A stretch of 64,000 nucleotides of DNA from Erwinia amylovora (GTDB taxonomy: Bacteria > Pseudomonadota > Gammaproteobacteria > Enterobacterales > Enterobacteriaceae): assembly GCF_017161565.1 (NCBI RefSeq), contig NZ_CP066796.1:682001-746000 (forward strand), written 5' to 3'. The notes under the pieces are model-generated. The model was not told where the DNA came from, searched no databases, and saw only the letters and a program-made list of their open reading frames with translations. The position numbers and the translations under genes were made by a program. Below are positions 10,722 through 21,137 of the stretch, in pieces; the first letter of the stretch is position 1; each line of letters begins with the position of its first letter.

Positions 10722-10882
10722 TCCAGTGATCCATTCAGGTAAAAATGAGTAAAAACAGAGTGTTGAAACCTTTCGCCGGCGGCATAAGCCGCCAGCACAG
10801 GGAAGTTATAACGCGAGTTGCCAGAATTGCATAGTCGGCCTGCACCCAAACTGCAAGTTATGTAATTTTTTTAGCCCCTGCG

Positions 10883-10914
10883 CCATGTACATGTTACCCG
10901 TGTTTCATGTACAT
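10883..10914. promoter_or_regulatory. Pair of ATGTACAT palindromes between loiP and tktA
   Basis: CATGTACATG (10883-10892) and CATGTACAT (10906-10914) are two copies of the same palindrome with starts 23 bp apart, about two helical turns. The position between divergent genes suggests an operator. No known regulator was matched. Confidence 0.4.
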
Positions 10915-11006
10915 TGATGGTCGACTTTCCTTTGGCTTTGCCTTATAACTCATTCATTACAATAGGTTAAGGACGGCGAAGCGTTAAATCCGACCTGGAG
11001 TAGAAA

Positions 11007-12998
11007 ATGTCTTCTCGCAAAGAGCTTGCCAACGCCATTCGCGCATTAAGTATGGATGCGGTGCAAAAAGCCAAATCCGGCCACCCGGGCGCGCCAATGG
11101 GCATGGCTGATATCGCCGAAGTACTGTGGCGTGAATTCCTCAACCACAATCCAACCAACCCGCTGTGGGCCGACCGCGATCGCTTCGTGCTGTCTAATGG
11201 GCATGGCTCAATGTTGATCTACAGTCTGTTGCATCTCAGCGGTTACGATCTGCCGATTAGCGAACTGGCCAACTTCCGTCAGCTGCATTCCAAAACCCCG
11301 GGGCACCCGGAGTACGGTTATACCGTGGGCGTTGAAACCACTACCGGGCCTCTGGGCCAGGGCATCGCCAACGCGGTGGGCATGGCGATTGCGGAGCGTA
11401 CGCTGGCGGCGCAGTTTAACCGCCCGGGTCATGAGGTGGTAGACCATAACACTTATGTGTTTATGGGGGACGGCTGCATGATGGAAGGCATCTCTCATGA
11501 AGTCTGCTCGCTGGCGGGAACGCTGAAGCTGGGCAAGCTGGTGGCTTTCTATGACGACAACGGCATCTCGATTGATGGTCATATTGACGGCTGGTTCACC
11601 GACGATACGGCGCAGCGTTTTGAGTCTTACGACTGGCACGTTGTGCGCGGCGTGGACGGCCATGATGCGGACGCGATAAAAAAAGCAGTGGAAGAAGCCA
11701 AAGCGGTCAGCGACAAGCCTTCGCTACTGATGTGTAAAACCGTTATCGGTTTCGGCTCACCGAACAAAGCCGGTACGCATGATTCCCACGGTGCGCCGCT
11801 GGGAGATGAAGAAATCGCCCTGACCCGTAAGCAGCTGGGGTGGAACCACGCGCCGTTTGAGATCCCACAAAATATCTACGCACAGTGGGATGCAAGAGAA
11901 GCCGGACAGGCTAAAGAAGCGGCATGGAACGATAAATTTGCTGCCTATGCTCAAGCCTTCCCGGAGCTGGCAGCAGAGTTCAGGCGCCGTATCAAAAATG
12001 AGTTGCCGGCTAACTGGGCAGCTGAATCGCAGAAATTCGTTGAACAACTGCAGGCTAATCCGGCGAAAATCGCCAGCCGCAAGGCCTCGCAGAACGCCAT
12101 TGAAGCCTTTGGTAAACTGCTGCCGGAATACCTTGGCGGCTCTGCTGACCTTGCCCCAAGCAACCTGACCATGTGGTCCGGCTCTAAACCGATTAACGAA
12201 GACGCAGCGGGTAACTATATCCACTACGGCGTGCGCGAATTTGGTATGACCGCTATCGCTAACGGTATCACCCTGCACGGGGGGTTCCTGCCGTATACGG
12301 CGACCTTCCTGATGTTCGTTGAATACGCGCGAAACGCGGTGCGTATGGCTGCACTGATGAAGATCCGTCAGATCATGGTGTATACCCATGACTCCATCGG
12401 ATTAGGTGAAGACGGTCCGACTCACCAGCCGGTTGAACAGCTGGCTAGCCTGCGTGTGACGCCGAATATGAGTACCTGGCGTCCGTGCGATCAGGTTGAA
12501 TCTGCGATTGCATGGAAATACGCCATTGAACGTCACGACGGCCCAACGGCACTGATCCTTTCGCGCCAAAACCTGGCGCAGCAGGAGCGTACCGCTGAAC
12601 AGCTGGCTAACGTTGCCCGTGGTGCTTACGTGCTGAAAGACTGCACCGGGACCCCGGAAGTGATCTTCATCGCCACCGGTTCTGAAGTGGAACTGGCGGT
12701 TGGCGCCTATGACAAACTGACGGCTGAAGGGCGTAAAGCGCGCGTGGTTTCTATGCCGTCTACCGATGCTTTCGATAAGCAGGATGCCGCTTACCGTGAG
12801 TCGGTGCTGCCGAAAGCTGTCAGCGCCCGAGTGGCGATTGAGGCGGGCATCGCTGATTACTGGTTCAAATATACCGGCCTGAACGGCGCAATTGTGGCGA
12901 TGACCAGCTTCGGTGAGTCGGCCCCGGCAGAGAAACTGTTCGAGCTGTTCGGTTTCACCGTCGATAACGTGGTCGCCAAAGCGAAAGAACTGCTGTAA
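11007..12998 (+). CDS. tktA: Transketolase
   Basis: Thiamine-diphosphate enzyme of the non-oxidative pentose phosphate pathway, moving two-carbon ketol units between sugar phosphates. 663 residues, the same as E. coli TktA. Visible features are [12 protein letters not shown] near residue 22, the ThDP/metal site [10 protein letters not shown] with NGIS further on, and the transketolase signature [17 protein letters not shown] around residue 470. ATG 11007 follows a ggag site. It supplies ribose 5-P and erythrose 4-P; epd and rpiA in this window act on the same pool. A terminator follows directly. Confidence 0.97.
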   Translation: MSSRKELANAIRALSMDAVQKAKSGHPGAPMGMADIAEVLWREFLNHNPTNPLWADRDRFVLSNGHGSMLIYSLLHLSGYDLPISELANFRQLHSKTPGHPEYGYTVGVETTTGPLGQGIANAVGMAIAERTLAAQFNRPGHEVVDHNTYVFMGDGCMMEGISHEVCSLAGTLKLGKLVAFYDDNGISIDGHIDGWFTDDTAQRFESYDWHVVRGVDGHDADAIKKAVEEAKAVSDKPSLLMCKTVIGFGSPNKAGTHDSHGAPLGDEEIALTRKQLGWNHAPFEIPQNIYAQWDAREAGQAKEAAWNDKFAAYAQAFPELAAEFRRRIKNELPANWAAESQKFVEQLQANPAKIASRKASQNAIEAFGKLLPEYLGGSADLAPSNLTMWSGSKPINEDAAGNYIHYGVREFGMTAIANGITLHGGFLPYTATFLMFVEYARNAVRMAALMKIRQIMVYTHDSIGLGEDGPTHQPVEQLASLRVTPNMSTWRPCDQVESAIAWKYAIERHDGPTALILSRQNLAQQERTAEQLANVARGAYVLKDCTGTPEVIFIATGSEVELAVGAYDKLTAEGRKARVVSMPSTDAFDKQDAAYRESVLPKAVSARVAIEAGIADYWFKYTGLNGAIVAMTSFGESAPAEKLFELFGFTVDNVVAKAKELL

Positions 12999-13010
12999 CG
13001 CTGTATTAGC

Positions 13011-13035
13011 GGGCGGATCGACGATCCGCCCTTTT
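13011..13035 (+). terminator. Terminator after tktA
   Basis: GGGCGGATCG (13011-13020) pairs with CGATCCGCCC across a single base, followed by TTTT. Confidence 0.85.
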
Positions 13036-13132
13036 CCCCGCTGTCATTGCCCGTTTTGTGACGCAGATCGAAAGTTACGCGCCGCAATTGATCCCAGTCA
13101 TTCCCATTATTCCTTAGTTCTATTACTCTGGC

Positions 13133-13144
13133 TGAAGCGTTTCA
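13133..13144. promoter_or_regulatory. Cra (FruR) operator before epd
   Basis: TGAAGCGTTTCA differs by one base from the palindromic Cra core TGAAACGTTTCA. It lies 118 bp before epd. Cra represses the epd-pgk-fbaA operon in E. coli, so the position fits. Confidence 0.7.
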
Positions 13145-13261
13145 GTTTGCGTTTGTACGCGGGTCATTAAGCTGTCTTACGGCAATAATTTTCTGTACAA
13201 ATTCCGACGGCTGGCTCAGGCTAAACATCCAATTTCAAGATGATTTCAGATTTGGAGTGCT

Positions 13262-14308
13262 ATGACCGTTCGCATTGCCATTAATGGTTTTGGTCGCATT
13301 GGCCGCAACGTTTTACGGGCGCTGTATGAAACCGGACGACGGGCTGAAATTACGGTGGTGGCGATTAACGAATTGGCAGATGCGGCCGGGATGGCGCATC
13401 TGCTGAAATACGATACCAGCCACGGGCGTTTTGCCTGGGACGTTCGTCAGGAGCGCGACCTGCTGACGGTCGGTGATGATGCCATTCGCCTGCTGCATAT
13501 TCCGGAGATTCACACTCTGCCCTGGCGTGAACTGAATGTCGATATCGTGCTGGATTGCACCGGGGTGTACGGCAGTCGTGCCGATGGAGAAGCTCACCTG
13601 AAGGCCGGTGCCAGGAAAGTGTTGTTTTCGCATCCGGGCGGCCACGATCTGGATGCCACGGTGGTGTATGGCGTTAATGAAAAAGAGCTGCTGCCCGAGC
13701 ATCTGCTGGTGTCGAACGCTTCCTGCACCACCAACTGCATTATCCCGATTATCAAGCTGCTGGATGATGCCTGGGGTATTGAATCGGGTACGGTCACCAC
13801 CATTCACTCGGCGATGCACGACCAGCAGGTGATTGATGCTTATCACCCGGATTTGCGCCGTACCCGCGCCGCCAGCCAGTCGATTATCCCGGTCGACACG
13901 CGGCTGGCCGCCGGAATAACGCGCATATTTCCAAAATTTAACGATCGCTTCGAAGCGATCGCGGTGCGCGTACCGACGATCAACGTGACGGCGATCGATC
14001 TCAGCGTCAGCGTACGTGATGCGGTGAAAGCGTGCGAGGTCAATGCCCTGCTGCACAGTGCGTCGGTGGGGGCATTTAATGGTATAGTTGACTACACGGA
14101 ATTACCGTTAGTCTCTATTGATTTTAATCACGATCCGCACAGTGCCATTGTAGATGGCACCCAGACCCGGGTCAGCGGTCAGCACCTGATTAAAACTTTA
14201 GTCTGGTGTGACAACGAATGGGGCTTTGCTAACCGCATGATCGATACCACATTAGCAATGGCTTCCAGCGGTTTCAGCCAGGACGCGGCTGCGTCAATAA
14301 AACTTTGA
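13262..14308 (+). CDS. epd: Erythrose-4-phosphate dehydrogenase
   Basis: NAD-dependent oxidation of D-erythrose 4-phosphate to 4-phosphoerythronate, the first step of the DXP-dependent pyridoxal phosphate route. It is a GAPDH-fold protein of 348 residues with the N-terminal [20 protein letters not shown]ossmann motif and the catalytic cysteine in [10 protein letters not shown] near residue 155. Genomic order with pgk and fbaA separates it from gapA, and [20 protein letters not shown] is the Epd-type segment. It starts the epd-pgk-fbaA operon, with 21 bp to pgk. Confidence 0.95.
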   Translation: MTVRIAINGFGRIGRNVLRALYETGRRAEITVVAINELADAAGMAHLLKYDTSHGRFAWDVRQERDLLTVGDDAIRLLHIPEIHTLPWRELNVDIVLDCTGVYGSRADGEAHLKAGARKVLFSHPGGHDLDATVVYGVNEKELLPEHLLVSNASCTTNCIIPIIKLLDDAWGIESGTVTTIHSAMHDQQVIDAYHPDLRRTRAASQSIIPVDTRLAAGITRIFPKFNDRFEAIAVRVPTINVTAIDLSVSVRDAVKACEVNALLHSASVGAFNGIVDYTELPLVSIDFNHDPHSAIVDGTQTRVSGQHLIKTLVWCDNEWGFANRMIDTTLAMASSGFSQDAAASIKL

Positions 14309-14329
14309 GAATCAACGAGAGGGTTCACC

Positions 14330-15493
14330 ATGTCTGTAATTAAGATGACCGATCTGGATCTTGCGGGTAAACGCGTTCTGATCCGTGCCGATCTGAACGT
14401 GCCGGTAAAAGAAGGGAAAGTGACGTCTGATGCACGTATTCGCGCTTCTCTGCCGACCATCGAAGCGGCGCTGAAGCAGGGCGCTAAAGTGATGGTTACC
14501 TCCCATCTGGGTCGCCCAACCGAAGGCGAATACAACGAAGAGTTCTCTCTACTGCCGGTGGTCAACTACCTGAAAGAAAAGCTGGGTGCAGATAACGTTT
14601 CTCTGGCGAAAGACTATCTCAACGGCGTTGAGCTGGCTGCTGGCAAGCTGGTGGTGCTGGAGAACGTGCGCTTTAACAAAGGCGAAAAGAAAGACGACGA
14701 AATCCTCTCTAAGAAATATGCCGCGCTGTGCGACATCTTTGTGATGGATGCTTTCGGCACCGCACACCGCGCGCAGGCTTCTACCCACGGCGTGGGTAAG
14801 TTTGCCCCGGTCGCTTGCGCAGGCCCGCTGCTGTCGGCTGAACTTGAAGCCTTGGGCAAAGCGTTGAAAAGCCCGGCACGCCCGATGGTGGCCGTGGTGG
14901 GTGGATCTAAAGTTTCTACCAAGTTTGACGTGCTCAACTCACTGGTCAAAATCGCCGACACCGTGATCGTCGGCGGCGGCATTGCCAATACCTTCGTGGC
15001 TATTGAGAACAACGTGGGTAAATCCCTGTACGAGCCAGATTTCGTTGATGCGGCAAAAAAACTGCGTGACGAGTACGGCATCCCGGTTCCGGTTGATTCA
15101 CGCGTGGGCACGGAATTCTCTGAAACTGCGCCATCCACCGTGAAGAAAGTCTCTGAGGTTAAGGATAACGAAGAGATCATGGACTTCGGCGACGAAACCG
15201 CACTGGCAATGGCTAACCTGCTGAAAAATGCCAAAACTATCTTGTGGAACGGCCCGGTAGGCGTGTTCGAATTCCCTAACTTCCGTAAAGGGACTGAAAT
15301 CGTTGCCAATGCGATCGCAGACAGCGATGCATTTTCCATTGCCGGTGGCGGTGATACGCTGGCAGCCATAGACCTGTTTGGCATCGAAGATAAAATCTCT
15401 TATATCTCCACCGGCGGCGGAGCTTTCCTCGAATTCGTAGAAGGTAAAGTTCTGCCGGCGGTTGCCATGCTGGAAGAGCGTGCAAAGCAGTAA
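14330..15493 (+). CDS. pgk: Phosphoglycerate kinase
   Basis: Reversible phosphate transfer from 1,3-bisphosphoglycerate to ADP in glycolysis. 387 residues, identical in length to E. coli Pgk. It has the signature [13 protein letters not shown] near residue 14, substrate-binding TSHLGRP, and the nucleotide site WNGPVGVFE and GGGDTLAA in the C-terminal domain. ATG 14330 follows gaGAGGGttcacc. It is the second gene of the epd operon; a hairpin lies between it and fbaA. Confidence 0.98.
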   Translation: MSVIKMTDLDLAGKRVLIRADLNVPVKEGKVTSDARIRASLPTIEAALKQGAKVMVTSHLGRPTEGEYNEEFSLLPVVNYLKEKLGADNVSLAKDYLNGVELAAGKLVVLENVRFNKGEKKDDEILSKKYAALCDIFVMDAFGTAHRAQASTHGVGKFAPVACAGPLLSAELEALGKALKSPARPMVAVVGGSKVSTKFDVLNSLVKIADTVIVGGGIANTFVAIENNVGKSLYEPDFVDAAKKLRDEYGIPVPVDSRVGTEFSETAPSTVKKVSEVKDNEEIMDFGDETALAMANLLKNAKTILWNGPVGVFEFPNFRKGTEIVANAIADSDAFSIAGGGDTLAAIDLFGIEDKISYISTGGGAFLEFVEGKVLPAVAMLEERAKQ

Positions 15494-15500
15494 ACTCTGC

Positions 15501-15521
15501 GGCGGGGCGAAGTTCCCCGCC
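15501..15521 (+). other. Stem-loop between pgk and fbaA
   Basis: GGCGGGG (15501-15507) pairs with CCCCGCC (15515-15521). It has no T-run, so it is more likely an mRNA-stabilising or processing hairpin inside the operon than a terminator. Confidence 0.5.
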
Positions 15522-15576
15522 TGAATGATCCAACCGATTCCATTTAAACGGCCGACAAAAAACAGGACAAGCTAAC

Positions 15577-16656
15577 ATGTCTAAAATTTTCGATTTCGTA
15601 AAACCAGGCGTTGTCACCGGTGACGACGTACAGAAGATCTTTAAAGTGGCGAAAGAAAACAAATTCGCCCTGCCAGCGGTTAACTGCGTGGGTACTGACT
15701 CCATCAATGCCGTGCTGGAAACCGCCGCGAAAGTAAGAGCGCCGGTCATCATCCAGTTCTCTAATGGTGGCGCCGGCTTTATTGCCGGTAAAGGTCTGAA
15801 ATCAGACCAGCCGCAGGCTGCTGCTATTTTTGGCGCCATCTCTGGCGCGCATCACGTACATCTGATGGCCGAGCATTACGGTGTGCCGGTAATCCTGCAT
15901 ACTGACCACTGCGCGAAGAAACTGCTGCCGTGGATCGACGGATTGCTGGAAGCGGGCGAAGCGCACTTTGCTAAAACCGGTAAGCCACTGTTCTCTTCTC
16001 ACATGATCGACCTGTCTGAAGAGTCTCTGGAAGAAAACATCGAAATTTCCAGCAAATACCTGGCGCGCATGGCAAAAATCGACATGACCCTGGAAATTGA
16101 ACTGGGCTGCACCGGCGGCGAAGAAGATGGCGTCGACAACAGCCACATGGACGCTTCCGCACTGTACACCCAGCCAGAAGACGTAGACTACGCTTACACC
16201 GAACTGAGCAAAATCAGCCCGCGTTTCACCATTGCAGCGTCTTTCGGCAACGTACACGGCGTATACAAGCCAGGCAACGTGAAACTGACCCCGACCATTC
16301 TGCGCGATTCTCAGGAATTCGTCAGTAAAAAACACAACCTGGCGCACAATGCGCTGGACTTTGTGTTCCACGGGGGTTCAGGTTCATCCGCTGCCGAGAT
16401 TCAGGAATCGATCAGCTACGGCGTGATAAAAATGAATATCGATACCGATACCCAATGGGCAACCTGGGACGGCATCCTGCAGTACTACAAAAAGAACGAA
16501 GGCTATCTTCAGGCGCAGCTGGGCAACCCGGAAGGCGCAGATAAGCCAAACAAGAAGTTTTACGACCCGCGCGTCTGGTTGCGTGCATCCCAGGCTTCAA
16601 TGATCGTTCGTCTGGAGCAGGCATTCAAAGAACTGAATGCTATCGATGTGCTGTAA
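15577..16656 (+). CDS. fbaA: Class II fructose-bisphosphate aldolase
   Basis: Zinc-dependent aldolase that splits fructose 1,6-bisphosphate. 359 residues, the E. coli FbaA length. Zinc ligands are visible as HTDHCAKK (residues about 108-111), ELGCTGGEEDG, GNVHGVYKPG and VFHGGSGSS. Third gene of the glycolytic operon, ended by a strong terminator. The identification is secure. Confidence 0.98.
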   Translation: MSKIFDFVKPGVVTGDDVQKIFKVAKENKFALPAVNCVGTDSINAVLETAAKVRAPVIIQFSNGGAGFIAGKGLKSDQPQAAAIFGAISGAHHVHLMAEHYGVPVILHTDHCAKKLLPWIDGLLEAGEAHFAKTGKPLFSSHMIDLSEESLEENIEISSKYLARMAKIDMTLEIELGCTGGEEDGVDNSHMDASALYTQPEDVDYAYTELSKISPRFTIAASFGNVHGVYKPGNVKLTPTILRDSQEFVSKKHNLAHNALDFVFHGGSGSSAAEIQESISYGVIKMNIDTDTQWATWDGILQYYKKNEGYLQAQLGNPEGADKPNKKFYDPRVWLRASQASMIVRLEQAFKELNAIDVL

Positions 16657-16670
16657 TTAATTTATGCTGT

Positions 16671-16698
16671 AAAAAGGCCCGCCGGGCCTTTTTTTTTC
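16671..16698 (+). terminator. Terminator after fbaA
   Basis: AAAAAGGCCCG pairs with the following CGGGCCTTTTT, then more T. A classic strong Rho-independent terminator. Confidence 0.92.
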
Positions 16699-16836
16699 GC
16701 CTTTAAGCAGAAAATACAATCCATCTCGCCACTTACTTGGCACTTCACACGTTATTGCTTTACCCTTACTCCAGCATTTGTCGCGATCGCGGCAAGAATT
16801 TGAACGCCCGTTTTGGGCTAATAAAAGGATAGGGAA

Positions 16837-17718
16837 ATGGACAATTTGAATGTAGTAGACGGCATCAACAACGCCGGCGGCTGGCTGGTGCGCAACCAGG
16901 CGTTACTGCTTGGCTATGTGGTGAATATTGTTGCAGCAATTGTTATCGTCATCGTAGGTATGATGGCAGCGCGTTTTATTGCCAAAACGGTTAACAAGCT
17001 GCTGATAGCGCGACATATCGACCCAACCGTAGCGGACTTTCTTTCCGGTCTTGTACGTTATGGTGTTATTGCTTTTACCCTGATTGCGGCCTTAGGGCGC
17101 GTGGGGGTACAAACCGCATCGGTGATTGCGGCGCTGGCTGCCGCTGGTTTTGCCTTTGCGCTGGCCCTGCAAGGCTCGCTGTCTAACCTGGCGGCTGGCG
17201 TACTGCTGGTGACCTTTCGCCCGTTCCGCGCGGGTGAGTTCGTCGATCTTGGTGGTGTGAGCGGTACGGTGCTGCAGGTGCATATCTTCTCTACCACGCT
17301 AAGAAGCGCCGATGGAAAAATTGTGGTGGTGCCGAACGGTAAAATCATCAGCGGAAATATCGTTAACTACTCACGCGAGCCGGAGCGCCGCAACGAATTT
17401 ATTATTGGCGTTGCCTACGATGCGAATATCGATCAGGTATTCGAGGTACTGCGCAAGGTGGTGGATGCCGATCCGCGTGTGGTACAGGAGCGTGGGGTTC
17501 AGATCGGCGTTAATGAACTTGCCGGTTCTTCCGTCAACGTCGTGGTGCGCTGCTGGAGCAAGTTAGATGATTTGCAAAGCGTCTACTGGGACCTGATGAA
17601 AAACTTCAAACTGGCTCTGGATGAGCACAAAATCGGTATTCCTTATCCGCAGATGGATGTGCATTTTCATCAGAACAAATCCGCTGAAGCCACGGAAAAA
17701 ACCGTACAGCCGGAATAA
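16837..17718 (+). CDS. mscS: Small-conductance mechanosensitive channel MscS
   Basis: Homoheptameric inner-membrane channel that opens on hypo-osmotic shock. 293 residues against 286 in E. coli. TM helices lie at about residues 25-50, 65-85 and 90-125; the pore helix TM3 shows the Ala/Gly packing pattern ([20 protein letters not shown]), followed by the beta domain start [12 protein letters not shown] and [23 protein letters not shown] 16837 follows AGGATAGGG. It has its own transcription unit after the fbaA terminator. Confidence 0.97.
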   Translation: MDNLNVVDGINNAGGWLVRNQALLLGYVVNIVAAIVIVIVGMMAARFIAKTVNKLLIARHIDPTVADFLSGLVRYGVIAFTLIAALGRVGVQTASVIAALAAAGFAFALALQGSLSNLAAGVLLVTFRPFRAGEFVDLGGVSGTVLQVHIFSTTLRSADGKIVVVPNGKIISGNIVNYSREPERRNEFIIGVAYDANIDQVFEVLRKVVDADPRVVQERGVQIGVNELAGSSVNVVVRCWSKLDDLQSVYWDLMKNFKLALDEHKIGIPYPQMDVHFHQNKSAEATEKTVQPE

Positions 17719-17908
17719 CCTGATGTTGAAGTCGCTGGCTGTTCAGCGCAATGGCGACTGATTTTTAGCCGGGGCGGGCCTTTACGGTCACTCCCGGCTC
17801 ATTCACTGCAGTTATTAGCCTTCCTTATTGGCTATTAAATTTTAGCATTTCTCCTGATAATCCCGCCGCTATACACTTGCCGAAACGATAAGCTGGCGAG
17901 GTTTTCCT

Positions 17909-18526
17909 GTGTTATTGACCTACTTTCAAGGGGTTGCCTTAGGCCTGGCCCTGATCCTGCCGCTGGGGCCGCAGAATGCATTCGTTATGAATCAGGGGGT
18001 ACGCCGACAGTACCATCTGATGACCGCTGCGCTCTGTACCCTGAGTGATATCTTGCTGATTTGCGCCGGGATCTTTGGCGGTAGCGCTTTGTTGAGTCAG
18101 TCGGTGCTGCTGCTTAGCCTGATAACCTGGAGCGGCGTGGCTTTTCTGCTGTGGTATGGCGCGGGTGCGCTGCGTACCGCCTGCAGCGGCGATATCCAGC
18201 TGGCCTCAGCGGCGGCGTTAAAGCACAGCCGCTGGCGCATTGTTGCCACTATGCTGGCGGTGACCTGGCTGAATCCGCACGTTTATCTTGATACGTTTGT
18301 CGTGCTCGGTAGCCTCGGTGGACAGCTGCCGCCAGAGGGGCGTCGCTGGTTTGCACTTGGTTCTGCCAGCGCCTCGCTGCTGTGGTTTTTTGGCCTGGCG
18401 TTACTGGCCGCCTGGTTGGCTCCTTTACTCAGTACCACCCGCGCTCAGCGTATTATCAATCTGCTGGTGGGGCTGGTGATGTGGGCGATCGCCATCAAAC
18501 TGGCATGGCAAGCCGTCTCCTTCTGA
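17909..18526 (+). CDS. argO: Arginine exporter ArgO (LysE family)
   Basis: Inner-membrane exporter of arginine and canavanine. GTG 17909 gives 205 residues with LysE-family features: [20 protein letters not shown] at the N-terminus and [20 protein letters not shown] in the middle, with about six membrane segments. In E. coli it is activated by ArgP, whose gene lies at 25871-26770, further away than usual because an island is inserted directly behind argO. The 3' third of the gene has a second, damaged copy at 24632-25010. Confidence 0.95.
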   Translation: MLLTYFQGVALGLALILPLGPQNAFVMNQGVRRQYHLMTAALCTLSDILLICAGIFGGSALLSQSVLLLSLITWSGVAFLLWYGAGALRTACSGDIQLASAAALKHSRWRIVATMLAVTWLNPHVYLDTFVVLGSLGGQLPPEGRRWFALGSASASLLWFFGLALLAAWLAPLLSTTRAQRIINLLVGLVMWAIAIKLAWQAVSF

Positions 18527-18590
18527 TGGCGGGAACGGGCTGGCGGATCCAGGGGGCAGGCCATGATGTGCATTTGTACGCAAGCGGTGA
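18193..18590 (+). repeat. argO 3' end, proximal copy of a 0.4-kb direct repeat
   Basis: From CAGCTGGC(C/A)TCAGCGG through the argO stop and about 60 bases beyond, this segment is repeated in direct orientation at 24632-25010. Shared exact blocks include GGACAGCTGCCGCCAGAGGG and CTCCTTCTGATGGCGGGAAC. The two copies bracket the amino-sugar island. Confidence 0.85.
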
Positions 18591-18706
18591 AACCTGCACC
18601 GCAACCCTGTTATTAAGCAGGGAGACGTGCGTCCTTGTCAGATATTACTACATCGGCTAGTTCACCATGCGTGGCCATGGCGTTGGCCCCTGGCAGGTAA
18701 AAAAGC

Positions 18707-18774
18707 CCGGTATCCCTGAAACGGCAGTTGCAACTGGTTACAGTGCTTAACTGGTTTGCCGGATACCGGTTTTA
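18707..18774 (+). terminator. Long hairpin with T-run downstream of argO
   Basis: CCGGTATCC (18707-18715) pairs with GGATACCGG (18761-18769), followed by TTTTA. The inner CGGCA/TGCCG can extend the stem, and the AACTGGTT sequence occurs twice in the loop. A probable terminator at the left edge of the island. Confidence 0.6.
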
Positions 18775-18854
18775 TATACAGGCGAGCCTGAGAAAAGTCG
18801 TTTTAACCTACAATAATGCTGTTATCTAAATTAGCCCTTATTTTGGAAACGTTT

Positions 18855-19307
18855 ATGAAATTGATAGAAAGTGAAGTTCGCGACGTGATTTCAGGGAAAA
18901 ACGTCACCATCATCAGGCCTGCCAATATTTATCAATGTGAACTCAGGGATCATGTATTCATTGGCCCTTTGGTTGAAATACAGAAAGGGTGCGTGATCGG
19001 AAGTGGCAGTCGGATCCAGTCACACACATTTATCTGCGAAAACGTAACATTAGGTCAAAACTGCTTCATTGGCCATAACGTGACGTTCGCTAACGATCTG
19101 TTTCATTCCGGTTCGCCGGACCCGTCTCCGAATAACTGGATCACCATTTCCCTTGGAGATTCAGTCTCTGTGGGCAGCGGAGCCACCATTCTGTCACCCT
19201 GTATATGCAGTGGTTCCGTCATTGGTGCGGGTTGCGTTGTGGTTTAACCGATTCAGATAAAAGGAATTTATGCAGGGGATCCGGCAAGATTAATCCGGCC
19301 ATTATGA
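18855..19307 (+). pseudogene. Left-handed beta-helix N-acyltransferase with premature stop
   Basis: ATG 18855 (MKLIESEVRD) opens a hexapeptide-repeat protein: NVTIIRPANIYQCELRDHVF, IGPLVEIQKGCVIGSGSRIQ and IGHNVTFANDLF, which resembles the sugar N-acetyltransferases of the WbpD/WlbB/FdtC type. An in-frame TAA at 19245-19247 follows GAGCVVV, but the same frame continues as PIQIKGIYAGDPARLIRPL to TGA 19305-19307, which is the usual C-terminus (YAGNPARLIR). One base change therefore separates a 130-residue truncated product from a 150-residue intact enzyme. It faces the amino-sugar operon, so its likely acceptor is an amino sugar. Confidence 0.75.
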
Positions 19308-19335
19308 GAAAGAAAAGGGGCTTTAATGCTCTTTA

Positions 19336-20866
19336 TCAGAGATATATTGTTGAATACGGCAAGTATGCAGAAATGGATCCCCGGGGATCTGTATTCACTG
19401 CTGCCCTGTATTGCGCGTCAGTGATATCACCTTTTCTAAGAAAATGACCGAGAGCATCTTTTCCCAGCCCTGACAGTATCTGTATTTTGGCAGTACTGAC
19501 ATCAAGCATTTTGTCTATTATACCCGGCTCCGGAATGGCCGGTGGCTTAGCCAGATAAGCGGGTTTGACCACACTGGTAATGATGTTCCAGTAAGGGGAA
19601 AAGTTCCTGCAAGGATCAGGGAGGAGGCCCGCCTGCAAGCCTGTCCGGATGGTTTCCAGCCAGCTGTCATAAAAGCGTTTAACATGCAGTGAAGCCATGT
19701 GTTCAGCGCACCACTCCCGCATAACAGCTTTCTCCGGCAGTGCTGAATTCCCGGAGAAAACGTTGATTACCCACTGGCTGATAATATCAAAATAGGGAAA
19801 CGCAGCACCGAAACCCGCAGTATCTACAGGAGGATTGATGACAGCGAGAGTAGGTTCTTCCGTCCAGAAAAAATGTTCGTACAGTTGTTTTCTGTCAAAT
19901 CCCGAAACGAACGAATAATCAGGCATCTTAAAGCCGACACAGGTAATGAAGACATCATATTTTTCCTGAGTTGCGTCAACGAATTCGATATAGCCTTTAT
20001 CCGTGAATCGCTTTACCTGAGGTTTAACCTTTATCAAGCCAGCCGCCACATTAGGTATGATTTTCTCATTAACGTGCAGCGCATTATTGTTCGCAAGGTC
20101 AGGCAACAAGCCTGATGCACGATAAGTCTGCATATAGTCAGGCATAATGCTAACGAGATAACCGATATATTCTGAATAACTCATGCGGCTCAACATATAT
20201 CTGCCCAGATATGAGTGCATCATATCATTCGGACCTGATGGAAATTGTCTTGGGAGGTACAGGCCTGGCTTTTTTAGCGAAATACTCACTGTTTTTGCAC
20301 AGGGAACAAGGTCTGAAGCAGTATCAGCGCCACTGACACCGCCACCTATAACGAGAATATTCTTTCCTTTGAATTTTTCCGGCTCCTGGTATTCCCGTGA
20401 TGACATCATAGTTCCGGAGAAGTGTTCAGCTCCGGGCAAGGCAAGCGGACGTGGTTGCCAGAGTTCACCTGTTGCAATGATGACCCTGTCAAAAATATCT
20501 TCCCTGAATCGTCCTGCACAGACGCTGCGGATCAACCAGCTATCTGATGTTTTCAGGAGTGAAATCACTTCAGTATTCAGCCGGGTAGCCTCACGAATAT
20601 CATTGGTGCCGGCCATCGACGAAAGATATTCGAATACCTCCTCCACACCGGGAAATGCATCGGTAGATCCCGGAGGGAAGTCCGTAAAATGAAACGCATA
20701 CCGAGAGTTTTGCATACGGACGTTACGATAAGCGCCACCGCTCCAGGGGTTCCAAATTCCCCCTGTAAGGGCATTTTTCATACAAAACAATGGAATGACC
20801 CGCCCGAATCGCGTTGTGGGCTGATATCAATCCGGCAGGACCCGCACCGATGACTGCAATAATCAT
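19336..20866 (-). pseudogene. Flavin-containing monooxygenase, frameshifted near its N-terminus
   Basis: ATG 20866 (MIIAVIGAGPAGLISAHNAI) gives the FAD-binding GAGPAG motif and runs to LYEKCP, where the frame is lost. The main frame resumes as ALTGGIWNPWSGGAYRNVRM and continues for about 475 residues to 19336. An extra A in the A5 run at about 20781-20785 explains the shift. Also visible are the NADPH-binding VIGGGVSGADTAS and FSGTMMSSREY, the FMO fingerprint FxGxxxHxxxY with Ser in place of His. The ATG overlaps the stop of the SemiSWEET gene (ATGA), so it is the last gene of the amino-sugar operon. Its substrate is unknown; amine or sugar-nitrogen oxidation is a guess. Confidence 0.75.
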
Positions 20867-21132
20867 ACGTGCTTTTTCCTGCGGTTGAGAAGTGTCATTA
20901 TCAGCACCGGCGATGCCAGAAACAACGTGACAATATTTGCGGCCAGCACAGCAAAATCAGAGCGCTGGATGCCATAAAAAATCCATGTAATAACCCCGAT
21001 GAGGAACATGCAATACATAGCAACGGAAATACCTTCGGTATTGCGCGTCCGAAGCGTTTTAATACTTTGGGGGGCAAATGCAAACGTTGTAAAAAATGCG
21101 GCAAACAGCCCGGTAAAAAGAGTCGTGTCCAT
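20863..21132 (-). CDS. SemiSWEET / PQ-loop sugar transporter
   Basis: 89 residues with three membrane helices and the PQ-loop motif at residues 21-22 in FAPQSIKTLRTRNTEGIS, which is the length and pattern of bacterial SemiSWEETs. These work as homodimers and let mono- or disaccharides cross the membrane passively in either direction. It lies 5 bp after the dehydrogenase gene and overlaps the monooxygenase start by 4 bp, so it is translated within the amino-sugar operon. It could release the amino-sugar product or bring in glucose; in the Bacillus ntd operon the analogous position holds the glucose transporter gene glcP. Confidence 0.85.
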   Translation of the reverse strand: MDTTLFTGLFAAFFTTFAFAPQSIKTLRTRNTEGISVAMYCMFLIGVITWIFYGIQRSDFAVLAANIVTLFLASPVLIMTLLNRRKKHV

Positions 21133-21137
21133 TTTTT

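Noticed and set aside
20749..20790. Second hrp box candidate on the minus strand (GGAACC near 20752)
   Set aside because: No CCACNNA at 15-16 bases; it is inside the monooxygenase coding sequence.
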